Assembly (NCBI GenBank): GCA_002421685.1
Contig: DISB01000010.1
Coordinates: 179,878-243,877 of the forward strand
Direction of reading: 5' to 3'
Length of the DNA: 64,000 bases
From: Bacteroidetes bacterium UBA6221
GTDB taxonomy: Bacteria > Bacteroidota > Bacteroidia > Chitinophagales > Chitinophagaceae
Position 1 is the stretch's first letter, and every line of letters starts with the position of its first letter. Shown here piece by piece: positions 33,209 to 42,065 of this stretch. The translations under genes were made by a program, and so were the position numbers. Below the pieces are notes generated by a model. It worked only from the letters and a program-made list of their open reading frames with translations, searched no databases and was not told the DNA's origin.

Positions 33209-34210
33209 ATGAATAGAGATTTGAGCAACATTCGAGTTAGTATTCTTGAATCCGAATATAGAACCCAAATTGCTAAGTATTCAAAGAAATATCCGCATTT
33301 GAGGAAGTTCCCAGAATTATCTGTTGAGGAATTTACGCAAGCTTTTTTTTCTAAAACTATTGAAGTGCGAAGTCATCTGAGGATATTGGCTATTGCTATA
33401 CTTAGTGAATATGTTTCTGTTAAGTTAGATGCCCCCCTGGTAACTAAACTATACATGATTGCTGATTCAATTGAACCAGAGTTGAATGTATATAAGAAGG
33501 AAGACCCTTTAGTTTTCTTATTAATTATTCTTTTTCTTCATGGTGAAGAAATCTATTCTGGGAATGTCAATAACCAATTATACTTTGAATCTTTCCTTAT
33601 TATTGAGAAGGAATTCAGAGAGCATAGAAAATTCCATAATTTAGTGTATCAAATAAATGAATCAAAAGGTAATTTTGGAACATTCATAGATAACCTCGCA
33701 ACGGAAAAAAAATCATATTGGAATGCTTATTATTCTGGAATCGAAAGTGTTAATCTACAAATATCAAATAGAGAGTTATTAGTTAATTTGTTGGAACTTA
33801 TTGATTTTCTGAATTCGATTGCAAATCTATTAAAACATATCGAAAGCAAATTGTTAGCCTCTTCATTTTGGCATTTTTATAGTCCCTTTTTTAATGCACT
33901 AATACACATTTACGGCGAAGTAGTCATGTTTCTACGAGCCGTTGAGGGTCTACAAACTAATATTTGGTTCCACTACAACTTTCCGGATGACGATATTAAA
34001 CTAATAGCGGAAGAACAGTCTAGATTTGTCAAAGCATCACTCAATAATCTCAATTGGCTTCTCGATCATCGTATACATAAAAGCTTGGATAAATATGTAG
34101 GAAAAATTGATGGACTTGCTGCTGTATTTGCTACTTTCTCAAATGATGATTTTGCTGGTGAAAGTATTGATATAGAAGAATTAAGAATGTACCTAAAAGG
34201 AGTTTACTAA
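33209..34210 (+). CDS. Hypothetical protein, partner of the alpha/beta hydrolase
   Basis: The 333-residue protein matches no family I recognise. It has no signal peptide and appears mostly alpha-helical, with many leucines, isoleucines and aromatics (LRILAIAILSEYVSV, LVFLLIILFLHGEEIY, LLVNLLELIDFLNSIANLL in pieces, SSFWHFYSPFFNALIHIYG). The hydrophobic stretches are short and broken by charges, so true membrane insertion is uncertain. The start codon follows the hydrolase stop with no gap, a tight coupling that implies a joint function. Base composition is the same A+T-rich type (about 27% G+C at 33601-33660 against 63% at 34381-34440). It could be a sensor or regulator of the hydrolase; this is a guess from layout. 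Confidence 0.78.
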   Translation: MNRDLSNIRVSILESEYRTQIAKYSKKYPHLRKFPELSVEEFTQAFFSKTIEVRSHLRILAIAILSEYVSVKLDAPLVTKLYMIADSIEPELNVYKKEDPLVFLLIILFLHGEEIYSGNVNNQLYFESFLIIEKEFREHRKFHNLVYQINESKGNFGTFIDNLATEKKSYWNAYYSGIESVNLQISNRELLVNLLELIDFLNSIANLLKHIESKLLASSFWHFYSPFFNALIHIYGEVVMFLRAVEGLQTNIWFHYNFPDDDIKLIAEEQSRFVKASLNNLNWLLDHRIHKSLDKYVGKIDGLAAVFATFSNDDFAGESIDIEELRMYLKGVY

Positions 34211-34339
34211 TGAATGATATGCATAGTCTTGCGAGAGGTGTTCTTGGGCGAGCCTATTCGGATTTGCATCATCACCTTATACCCCCCATTTCCTACTCTT
34301 CCCCTCAATGCCTATCTTAGCCGCTCAATATTATCAGCA

Positions 34340-35125
34340 ATGGATTTGAACCTGGTGGGTAAAAGGGCATTGGTAGCCGGCAGTACGCAGGGCATAGGTT
34401 TTGCCAGTGCGGCGGAGCTGGCTGCAATGGGGGCAAGCTGCACCCTGATAGCCCGCAACGAAGAGGCGTTGAAAGAAGCAATCGGCAAGCTGGACAGTTC
34501 CAAAGGGCAGATGCATGGTTACTTAGTAGCCGATTTCAGCAAGCCGGAGCAGGTGCGGGAGGTGGTGAATGGCTTTGTAGCTAATAACACCGTACATATA
34601 TTGGTGAACAACAGTGGCGGCCCTGCTGCGGGACAGGCTATAGATGCAGCTATTGAGCAGTTTGAGGCCGCTTTTCAGCAACACCTTGTGTGCAACCATA
34701 TACTGGCAACGGCAGTGGTACCGGGCATGAAGGCTGCAGGTTATGGCCGCATCATCAATATTATATCCACTTCGGTAAAAATACCGCTGAAGGGGCTGGG
34801 CGTATCCAATACCATACGTGGTGCGGTGGCATCCTGGGCTAAGACGCTGGCTAATGAGTTGGGTAAATTCGGCATAACGGTGAATAACGTGCTGCCCGGC
34901 GCTACAGGAACGGCCAGGCTGGAGAGCATTATCAATAATAAATCGGCCAAAGCAGGTGTAAGTAAAGAATCGGTAGAGCATGAAATGCTGGAAGAGATAC
35001 CGGCGGGCAGATTTGGCCAGCCGGGGGAGATAGCGGCAATGGTGGCATTTTTAGCTTCGCCTGCCGCAGGGTATGTAAATGGTACCAGCATACCCGTGGA
35101 CGGGGGTAGAACAGGTTCTATATAG
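34340..35125 (+). CDS. Atypical short-chain dehydrogenase/reductase
   Basis: The ATG at 34340 starts the domain (MDLNLVGKRALVAGSTQGIG); the frame is open upstream but that stretch looks non-coding. The 261-residue protein has the cofactor motif GSTQGIG, NNSGG, and the C-terminal NGTSIPVDGG of SDR enzymes. The catalytic Y-x-x-x-K is missing: after IISTSVKIPLKGLG the sequence reads VSNTIRGAVASW, with Ser and Arg at those positions. This matches a known divergent SDR branch annotated as beta-ketoacyl-ACP-reductase-like without the full tetrad. Activity is therefore uncertain. G+C-rich DNA resumes here after the hydrolase cassette. Confidence 0.87.
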   Translation: MDLNLVGKRALVAGSTQGIGFASAAELAAMGASCTLIARNEEALKEAIGKLDSSKGQMHGYLVADFSKPEQVREVVNGFVANNTVHILVNNSGGPAAGQAIDAAIEQFEAAFQQHLVCNHILATAVVPGMKAAGYGRIINIISTSVKIPLKGLGVSNTIRGAVASWAKTLANELGKFGITVNNVLPGATGTARLESIINNKSAKAGVSKESVEHEMLEEIPAGRFGQPGEIAAMVAFLASPAAGYVNGTSIPVDGGRTGSI

Positions 35126-35207
35126 ATTAAAAACAGATGATAGACATAGTGGGATTTTTTTGTTATGGTAAATTAGAAAACTTGTTAATGTAAATGGTTT
35201 TCAACCC

Positions 35208-35277
35208 TTGACAAAAAAATGACAAAGACACATTGTCAGAAATAAAATATCGTGCCAAACCCTTGCCAGGCTTGACA
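35208..35277 (+). promoter_or_regulatory. TGACAA-box cluster upstream of actA
   Basis: TTGACA at 35208-35213, TGACAA at 35220-35225, TTGTCA at 35233-35238 and TTGACA at 35272-35277. The middle two form an inverted repeat TGACAA-N7-TTGTCA, a plausible dimer site. The cluster ends about 54 bases before the -7 element, a good position for an activator. Confidence 0.5.
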
Positions 35278-35330
35278 AACATTTTTTAACAAATGTGTAT
35301 AAACTTTGACCTTTGTGTTGTAGTTTTGCC

Positions 35331-35338
35331 CACACTTT
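35331..35338 (+). promoter_or_regulatory. act operon promoter, -7 element TAGTTTTG
   Basis: TAGTTTTG matches TAnnTTTG, 38 bases before the actA GTG. No TTG stands at the usual -33 distance, in line with dependence on an activator. Confidence 0.5.
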
Positions 35339-35376
35339 TTACCAAAAAGGAACGTTAATTTTTCAAACTTATCGAC

Positions 35377-36651
35377 GTGTCAGAATCAATTAAGCCGTTG
35401 TTCCGGAAAATTGCTCACAGCACTTTTGCTATAATTATTGCAGTTTTTGCTTTTGCCAGCACAGCATATGCCCAGCCCGACGGTAAGGCGTTGTTCCAAT
35501 CGAACTGTGCCAGTTGCCACAACCCGATAAAGGATGCGACCGGTCCGGCCCTGCAGGGCGTGTCGGCGCGCGTTCCCAGCAAAGAATGGCTGCACAACTG
35601 GGTGCACAATTCGGGAGGGCTGATAGCCAAAGGCGACCCTTATGCCAATAAGGTATATAAGGACTGGGGCATGATACCCATGACGCCTTTCCCCAACCTG
35701 ACCAACGAGGAGATAGACGCGATTATCGATTATGTAGAAGCATACGCTCCGCCGGCTCCCCCCACAGCACCAACCGGCGGTGCAGCTGCCGAAGGCGCAG
35801 CCAAAGAGAATACCTGGTTATATACAGCTATCACGCTTATTTTATTGGTATTCACTATTATCCTGTGGCGCATCAACCACGCTTTGCGCAGGGTAGCCAA
35901 CGAAAAAGAAGGTATCACCAACCAGAAAGACATTCCCATCTATCGCAATAAAGTATTTATAGCCCTGGCCGCGATACTGGTATTTATAGGCGCGGGTTAC
36001 TGGGTAGTGAATGGCTCTGTGGAAATGGGCCGCCAGCAAAACTACATTCCTAAACAGCCTATCTTCTACTCGCACAAAGTGCACGCCGGTATCAACCAGA
36101 TAAACTGCCTGTACTGCCATGCGGGCGCAGAAAAGAGCAAGCAGGCGATGATACCATCTACCAACGTGTGTATGAACTGCCACAAGCAGATAAACGAATA
36201 CACCGGCGAGCAACTGTATAACATGGAAGGCGAGGCCGTAAACGGTACTGAAGAAATTCAGAAACTGTATGAATACGCCGGCTGGAATCCTGAAAAGAAA
36301 GATTACAACCGCGACGCTAACGGCAGCATACTGGCCAAGCCTGTAGAATGGGTGAAGATTCACAACCTGCCCGACCACGTTTACTTCAACCACTCGCAAC
36401 ACGTAGCGGTAGGTAAAGTAGCCTGCCAGCGCTGCCACGGCGGCATCCAGGAGATGGATGAGGTATTCCAGTTCTCATCGCTGAGCATGGGCTGGTGTAT
36501 CAACTGCCACCGCGAAACTGAGGTACAGTTCGCAGACAACAACTATTACAGCATTTTTGAAAAATACCACGAAGAGATCAAGTCAGGCAAGCGTACAGGC
36601 GTAACCGTTGAAGACATTGGTGGTACAGAATGTCAGAAGTGCCACTATTAA
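35377..36651 (+). CDS. actA: Alternative complex III subunit A: six-haem cytochrome c
   Basis: ActA is the multihaem electron conduit of alternative complex III, which oxidises quinol and reduces a cytochrome or oxidase in the periplasm. The 424-residue protein begins with GTG and a signal/anchor (about 13-32). It carries six CxxCH sites: C44 in an N-terminal mono-haem domain, then after two membrane helices (about 147-165 and 193-212) C244, C265, C350, C374 and C419, the classical five-haem ActA part. So a cytochrome c domain is joined to a pentahaem ActA. It opens the act-cox operon; actB follows after 68 bases. Confidence 0.93.
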   Translation: MSESIKPLFRKIAHSTFAIIIAVFAFASTAYAQPDGKALFQSNCASCHNPIKDATGPALQGVSARVPSKEWLHNWVHNSGGLIAKGDPYANKVYKDWGMIPMTPFPNLTNEEIDAIIDYVEAYAPPAPPTAPTGGAAAEGAAKENTWLYTAITLILLVFTIILWRINHALRRVANEKEGITNQKDIPIYRNKVFIALAAILVFIGAGYWVVNGSVEMGRQQNYIPKQPIFYSHKVHAGINQINCLYCHAGAEKSKQAMIPSTNVCMNCHKQINEYTGEQLYNMEGEAVNGTEEIQKLYEYAGWNPEKKDYNRDANGSILAKPVEWVKIHNLPDHVYFNHSQHVAVGKVACQRCHGGIQEMDEVFQFSSLSMGWCINCHRETEVQFADNNYYSIFEKYHEEIKSGKRTGVTVEDIGGTECQKCHY

Positions 36652-36719
36652 TAGAAATTGTAGTTTGATTTTAACATAAAAAATATTCGGAAACAATCAA
36701 TTATACCGAATCAAGCCAT

Positions 36720-39700
36720 ATGAGTCAAAAACAATATTGGAAGGGCCTGGAAGAACTGAAAGATACTGCCGCTAACAGGGAGGTGGTAGAGAATGAGTTC
36801 AAGGAAGACCTGCCGTTCGACCTGGGCGGTAAGCTACTGGACGCAACCACGCCCCGCCGCGACTTTTTGAAATATTTAGGATTCAGTACAGCCGCTGCTA
36901 CGCTGGCCGCCAGTTGCGAAATGCCGGTGCGCAAGGCTATACCATATGCTATCAAGCCCGAAGAGATCACTCCCGGTGTGGCCAATTACTACGCTTCTTC
37001 TTTTGCAGACGGCGGCGATTATTGCGCTATAGTGATAAAAAACCGCGATGGCCGTCCTATAAAAATAGAAGGCAACGCGAAGTCATCTATTACACAAGGC
37101 GGTACCTCTGCCCGCGTGCAGGCTTCGGTGCTGAACCTATACGACAACGCGCGTTTGCGCCAGCCTTATGCTGAGGGCAAAGAAGTTACTTTCGAGGGCA
37201 TTGACCGTTCGGTAAAAGCCGGCCTGGCCAGCGCAAACGGCGAAACATATATACTTACCTCAACCATCATCAGCCCCACTACCAAAGACGTAATAGCAAA
37301 ATTCATAGCCAAATACCCGAACGCAAAGCATGTGGTGTACGACCCGATATCTTACTCGGGCATGCTGCTGGCCAACGAAGCCAGCTACGGAACACGGGCT
37401 TTGCCTTCTTACCATTTTGATAAAGCGCAAACCATTGTGAGCCTGGGGGCAGACTTCCTGGGTACCTGGTTGTCGCCTATAGAATTTGCCAAGCAATACA
37501 GCAAGGGCCGTAAGATAAGCGCAAAGAACCCGGTATTGTCCAGGCACTACCAGGTAGAGCCTACACATACTATTACAGGTGCGAAAGCAGATATGCGTGC
37601 CACCTGCAGGCCATCGCAGATGGGCCGCGTTGCAGCAGCGCTTTACCAGGCGGTTGTGAATGGCACTAAAGCCAACCTGGGCAGCGACAAACTGAATGAA
37701 ACCGTAAACAAGGCCGCCGCAGACCTGAAAAAAGGCAACGGCCTGGTGGTATGCGGTGTAAACGATATGGACATCCAACTGATAGTGAATGCCATCAACG
37801 CCAATATAGGCGCCAACGGCACTACCATCAACTGGGCTGTTAAAAGCAACTATAAGCAGGGTATAGACTCTGACATAGTAGCGCTGACACAGGCTATGAA
37901 CGCGGGTAGCGTAGGTGCGCTGCTGATGCATGGCGTTAACCCCGTGTACGACTACTTTGACGGTAAGAAATTTGCCGACGGACTGAAAAAAGTGGCTGTG
38001 ACTGTTTCCTTTGCCGACCGCATGGACGAAACAGCACAACAATGTAAATACGTAGTTCCCGACCATCACTACCTGGAAAACTGGGGCGATGCGGAACCCA
38101 AAACAGGCTATTACAGTCTGCAGCAACCCGGCATAGCGCCTTTATTCAAAACGCGCGCTTTCCAGGATAGCCTGCTGACATGGGCCGATGCCGGCACTAC
38201 TTACGGCGACCTGTGGAAGACATACTGGATGGAAAGACTGGGCGGGCAGTCCAACTTTGACAAAGCGCTGCAGGATGGTGTGATAGAACCGGCAGGTGAA
38301 ATGCCAATGGGTGGCGTAGCCTTTGCAGGTAATGCAGATGGCGCAATGTCTGTGGCATTATCAGCCAAAGCGGCCGAAGGAAAAGAGCTGGTTGTATATC
38401 AGAAAGTATCTATCGGTTACGGTGGTGCATGGAGTAACAACCCGTGGCTGCAGGAAATGCCCGACCCGATAACCAAAGCTACCTGGGACAACTATCTCTG
38501 CGTTTCGCCAAAAACAGCGAAAGACTGGGATGAGGAACTGACCAGCATAACACAAGTTGTAAATGCAAAACGCGTTGTAAAAATAACTGCCGCCAATGGA
38601 CAAACCGTGGAACTGCCGATAGTGGTAGTGCCCGGTATGCACAACGACGTAGTGGCAATAGCCGTAGGTTATGGCCGCGATGCCAAAGTAGGCATGGCTG
38701 CCCGCAGCGGTAAGGACAAGTGGGGCAAAGATGTAGGCGGTAAGAACGCTTATCCTTTTGTTGGGTTCAACGGCAAGACTTTCTCTTACAGCACCCCCGT
38801 AACGCTGGAGAAAACTGCAAATACATACGAAGTAGCTATAACGCAAGCACACCATAGCTACGAAGACCGTCCCATCATACACGAATACACGCTGGAGGAG
38901 TTTAAAAAAGACCCGCAGCACCTGCTGAACAAGCGTAAGACAGAACTGGAACATTATACACACCTGCCCTGGGAGCACGAAGGTGGCAGCCACGAGACAG
39001 GTGTTGCCGCTGTTCATACCGGCGAAGGTGGTCATGCAGGCGCTGACAACTGGGAAGATGACTTCCGCAAAAACGGCACCTTGTACCCGGTGCACGACGC
39101 GCCCGGCATACACTGGGGCATGTCTATCGACCTGAACAGTTGTATCGGTTGCGGGGCCTGCGTAGTTGGCTGCCAGGCAGAGAACAACGTATCGGTAGTA
39201 GGTAAAACGCACGTACTGAAGGCGCAGGAGATGCACTGGATACGCATCGACCGTTACTTCAGCGGTATGCCTGAAGACCCGGATAGCATCCAGACCGTGT
39301 TCCAGCCTATGATGTGCCAGCACTGCGACAACGCTCCGTGTGAGAACGTTTGCCCGGTATCGGCTACCAACCACAGCAGCGAGGGCCTGAACCAAATGGC
39401 TTATAACCGTTGTATCGGTACCAAATATTGCGCTAACAACTGTCCTTATAAAGTTCGTCACTTCAACTGGATGGACTGGAACGGCGCGGACAGCTTCGCA
39501 GACAACCTGTACGAAGACTACCGCCGCGACGACATGACCAGCGACCTGACACGCATGGTGCTGAACCCAGACGTAACAGTGCGCAGCCGTGGTGTGATGG
39601 AAAAATGTACCTTCTGCGTGCAGCGCCTGCAGGATGCCAAACTGGCCGCCAAGAAAGCTGGTCGCCCGCTGGCAGACGGCGAAGCACGTACAGCATGCCA

Positions 39701-39920
39701 GACAGCTTGTCCTACTGATGCCATCCTGTTTGGTAACATCAACGATAAGAGCAGTGCGATATACAAATTGCGCAGGGAAGAGCAGAAGGAGCGTGTAAAC
39801 TATGTATTGGAATCCATACACACATTGCCGAACATAAACTACCTGTCAATCATCCGTAATACGGACGTGATAGTAGCCGGCGATGAGAAACTGGACGGCA
39901 TATACAACAAGCATATTTAA
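36720..39920 (+). CDS. actB: Alternative complex III subunit B: molybdopterin-like and Fe-S protein
   Basis: The 1066-residue protein joins a molybdopterin-oxidoreductase-like domain and an Fe-S domain, as in known ActB. The N-terminus carries a twin-arginine signal (TTPRRDFLKYLGFSTAA, RR at 46-47) and a possible lipid-attachment Cys66 (AASC). No Mo cofactor is bound in known ActB. The C-terminal third has four cysteine clusters: CIGCGACVVGC, CQHCDNAPCENVCP, CIGTKYCANNCP and CTFC together with CQTACP, fitting three [4Fe-4S] and one [3Fe-4S] type centres. It passes electrons from quinol at ActC to the haems of ActA. It is the largest gene of the operon. Confidence 0.95.
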   Translation: MSQKQYWKGLEELKDTAANREVVENEFKEDLPFDLGGKLLDATTPRRDFLKYLGFSTAAATLAASCEMPVRKAIPYAIKPEEITPGVANYYASSFADGGDYCAIVIKNRDGRPIKIEGNAKSSITQGGTSARVQASVLNLYDNARLRQPYAEGKEVTFEGIDRSVKAGLASANGETYILTSTIISPTTKDVIAKFIAKYPNAKHVVYDPISYSGMLLANEASYGTRALPSYHFDKAQTIVSLGADFLGTWLSPIEFAKQYSKGRKISAKNPVLSRHYQVEPTHTITGAKADMRATCRPSQMGRVAAALYQAVVNGTKANLGSDKLNETVNKAAADLKKGNGLVVCGVNDMDIQLIVNAINANIGANGTTINWAVKSNYKQGIDSDIVALTQAMNAGSVGALLMHGVNPVYDYFDGKKFADGLKKVAVTVSFADRMDETAQQCKYVVPDHHYLENWGDAEPKTGYYSLQQPGIAPLFKTRAFQDSLLTWADAGTTYGDLWKTYWMERLGGQSNFDKALQDGVIEPAGEMPMGGVAFAGNADGAMSVALSAKAAEGKELVVYQKVSIGYGGAWSNNPWLQEMPDPITKATWDNYLCVSPKTAKDWDEELTSITQVVNAKRVVKITAANGQTVELPIVVVPGMHNDVVAIAVGYGRDAKVGMAARSGKDKWGKDVGGKNAYPFVGFNGKTFSYSTPVTLEKTANTYEVAITQAHHSYEDRPIIHEYTLEEFKKDPQHLLNKRKTELEHYTHLPWEHEGGSHETGVAAVHTGEGGHAGADNWEDDFRKNGTLYPVHDAPGIHWGMSIDLNSCIGCGACVVGCQAENNVSVVGKTHVLKAQEMHWIRIDRYFSGMPEDPDSIQTVFQPMMCQHCDNAPCENVCPVSATNHSSEGLNQMAYNRCIGTKYCANNCPYKVRHFNWMDWNGADSFADNLYEDYRRDDMTSDLTRMVLNPDVTVRSRGVMEKCTFCVQRLQDAKLAAKKAGRPLADGEARTACQTACPTDAILFGNINDKSSAIYKLRREEQKERVNYVLESIHTLPNINYLSIIRNTDVIVAGDEKLDGIYNKHI

Positions 39921-39976
39921 TAAAGAAGGCGAAAGCCGCTAACCATATTTTAAAAGACTATTACTAATAACGTGCT

Positions 39977-41407
39977 ATGCATTTAAAGTACGAATCGTTT
40001 GTAAGGGAGCCGCTGGTAGATGGTGATAAGAATTATCACCAGATTACGGAAGATATTGTTCGTCCGATAGAGCAGAAACCCGGCCGCATGTGGTATGTCG
40101 GTTTCTTTTTCTCGGTAGTCCTCCTGGCTTTCGGAGTATTCTCGGTCTTCTGGGAGGTTTATTTCGGTATAGGTGTGTGGGGTATCAACCGCACCGTGGG
40201 TTGGGGATGGGATATCACCAACTTCGTATGGTGGGTAGGTATCGGTCACGCCGGAACACTGATATCCGCGATATTGCTGCTGTTCCGCCAGGGATGGCGT
40301 ACGGGTGTGAACCGCGCTGCTGAAGCGATGACGATATTTGCGGTGATGTGCGCGGGCCAGTTTCCCATCTTCCACATGGGACGTGTTTGGAACGCATTCT
40401 ACGTACTTCCTTACCCGAACACCCGCGGCGCCCTGTGGCCCAACTTCAACTCGGCGTTGATGTGGGACGTGTTCGCGATATCTACTTACTTCACGGTTTC
40501 GTTATTATTCTGGTATTCTGGTTTGATACCTGACTTCGCCACAGTGCGCGACCGTGCAAAAACAAAATTGCGCAAACGCCTGTACGGCCTGGCATCTTTT
40601 GGCTGGACGGGTACTGCTAAGAACTGGCAACGCCACGAGGCGCTGTCGCTGGTGCTGGCCGGTTTGAGTACACCGCTGGTACTTTCCGTACACACGATAG
40701 TATCTTTCGACTTCGCTACTTCGGTAATACCCGGATGGCATACCACCATCTTCCCCCCATACTTCGTTGCGGGTGCGATATTCTCAGGTTTTGCCATGGT
40801 GCAGACACTGCTGATAGTTTGCCGCAAGATAATGGGACTGGAAGACTACATCACTGTAGGCCATATTGAGGCTATGAACAAAGTAATCGTACTTACCGGC
40901 TCTATAGTGGGTGTAGCTTATCTTACCGAGTTGTTCATGGCATGGTACAGCGGCGTGGTTTACGAGCAGGACGCGTTCAAATGGCGTATCATGGGCCCAT
41001 ATTGGTGGAGCTACTGGGCAATGATGACCTGTAACGTGGTATCTCCACAGTTGTTCTGGTTCAAGAAGTTGCGCCGCAACATTCCGTTCACGTTCTTTAT
41101 GTCCATCATCGTGAACATCGGTATGTGGTTCGAGCGTTTCGTGATCATCGTTACATCGCTGTACCGAGACTACCTGCCCGGTAGCTGGACATACTACAGC
41201 CCCACATGGCCTGAAATTGGTTTCTACCTGGGTACATTCGGACTGTTCTTTACCTGCTTCTTTCTGTTTGCAAAATACTTCCCTGTGATAGCGATAGCTG
41301 AGATCAAGTTTGTGCTGAAGACATCAGGCGAGAATTACAAAAAGAAAATGCAACCGATACACGAGAAGAGCACTGAGGAATTTGTTCACGAACAAGCTCA
41401 TCATTAA
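39977..41407 (+). CDS. actC: Alternative complex III subunit C: NrfD/PsrC-like membrane protein
   Basis: ActC is one of the two NrfD-type membrane subunits and holds the menaquinol site. The 476-residue protein shows about ten hydrophobic helices, starting at WYVGFFFSVVLLAFGVFSVFW and ending at FYLGTFGLFFTCFFLFAKY (in pieces). NrfD-type marks include WWVGIGHAGTLISAILLL and FHMGR. The N-terminal cytoplasmic segment contains EDIVRPIEQKPG. It is followed by actD after 32 bases. The His and Asp residues of the quinol pocket cannot be pointed out with certainty by eye. Confidence 0.94.
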   Translation: MHLKYESFVREPLVDGDKNYHQITEDIVRPIEQKPGRMWYVGFFFSVVLLAFGVFSVFWEVYFGIGVWGINRTVGWGWDITNFVWWVGIGHAGTLISAILLLFRQGWRTGVNRAAEAMTIFAVMCAGQFPIFHMGRVWNAFYVLPYPNTRGALWPNFNSALMWDVFAISTYFTVSLLFWYSGLIPDFATVRDRAKTKLRKRLYGLASFGWTGTAKNWQRHEALSLVLAGLSTPLVLSVHTIVSFDFATSVIPGWHTTIFPPYFVAGAIFSGFAMVQTLLIVCRKIMGLEDYITVGHIEAMNKVIVLTGSIVGVAYLTELFMAWYSGVVYEQDAFKWRIMGPYWWSYWAMMTCNVVSPQLFWFKKLRRNIPFTFFMSIIVNIGMWFERFVIIVTSLYRDYLPGSWTYYSPTWPEIGFYLGTFGLFFTCFFLFAKYFPVIAIAEIKFVLKTSGENYKKKMQPIHEKSTEEFVHEQAHH

Positions 41408-41439
41408 TAATTAATTGAAATAATTGAATATTAAGTAAA

Positions 41440-42024
41440 ATGGCTATAAAAAAATTCGCGGTTGGGTGTTATGACGATGAGGCGGTACTGTTTCCGGCGG
41501 TGGAGAAAGTGCGCAACAGCGGCTATAAGCTGCACGATGTGTACACACCGTTTCCTGTGCATGGGCTGGATAAAGCCCTGGGGCACAAGGAAACAGACCT
41601 GCACGTTGCCGGTTTTATATATGGTATTACCGGTACCGCCACGGCATTGGGTTTCATGAGCTGGATATTCACCAGCGACTGGCCTCTTAACTTCGGCGGT
41701 AAACCTCACTTCGCATTACCTGCCTTCATACCTATTACGTTTGAAACTACTGTGTTGTTTGCTGCAGTAGGTATGGTGCTCACGTTCTGCTACCTGAACC
41801 AGATAATGCCGGGTGTTAAGAAACACGTATTTCACAAACGTCAGTCAGACGACCTGTTTGTAGTAGTACTGGAGCTGAACGAGCATGTATCGGAGCAGGA
41901 AGCGATAGATTTCCTGAAATCTACAGGAACGGTGGAAACATCTGTACAAATAGCCGAGAGCGAGTGGTGGTATGGACGTTTTGATAAAGAGGAAGAATAC
42001 GAGAAACTGAACGCGACTGTATAA
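41440..42024 (+). CDS. actD: Alternative complex III subunit D (DUF3341)
   Basis: The 194-residue protein is the small membrane subunit ActD of the DUF3341 family: a soluble N-terminal part (KKFAVGCYDDEAVLFPAVEKV, YTPFPVHGLDKALG in pieces), two membrane helices (about residues 55-75 and 95-120), and a C-terminal soluble tail with FHKRQSDDLFVVVLE. It helps hold the complex together. It lies in order between actC and actE with gaps of 32 and 41 bases, as in other Bacteroidota. Confidence 0.92.
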   Translation: MAIKKFAVGCYDDEAVLFPAVEKVRNSGYKLHDVYTPFPVHGLDKALGHKETDLHVAGFIYGITGTATALGFMSWIFTSDWPLNFGGKPHFALPAFIPITFETTVLFAAVGMVLTFCYLNQIMPGVKKHVFHKRQSDDLFVVVLELNEHVSEQEAIDFLKSTGTVETSVQIAESEWWYGRFDKEEEYEKLNATV

Positions 42025-42065
42025 TTAGTAATAAAGCTTTTTGAATAAAGAACCTGGAAAAATTT

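Noticed and set aside
34210..34320. 36-codon frame overlapping the stop of the 333-residue gene (TAATG)
   Set aside because: The overlap is suggestive of coupling, but the peptide shows no features and base composition already changes here.
38361..39821. 486-codon open frame on the minus strand
   Set aside because: It lies fully antisense to actB, whose Fe-S motifs are clear; the peptide has no family features and odd composition.
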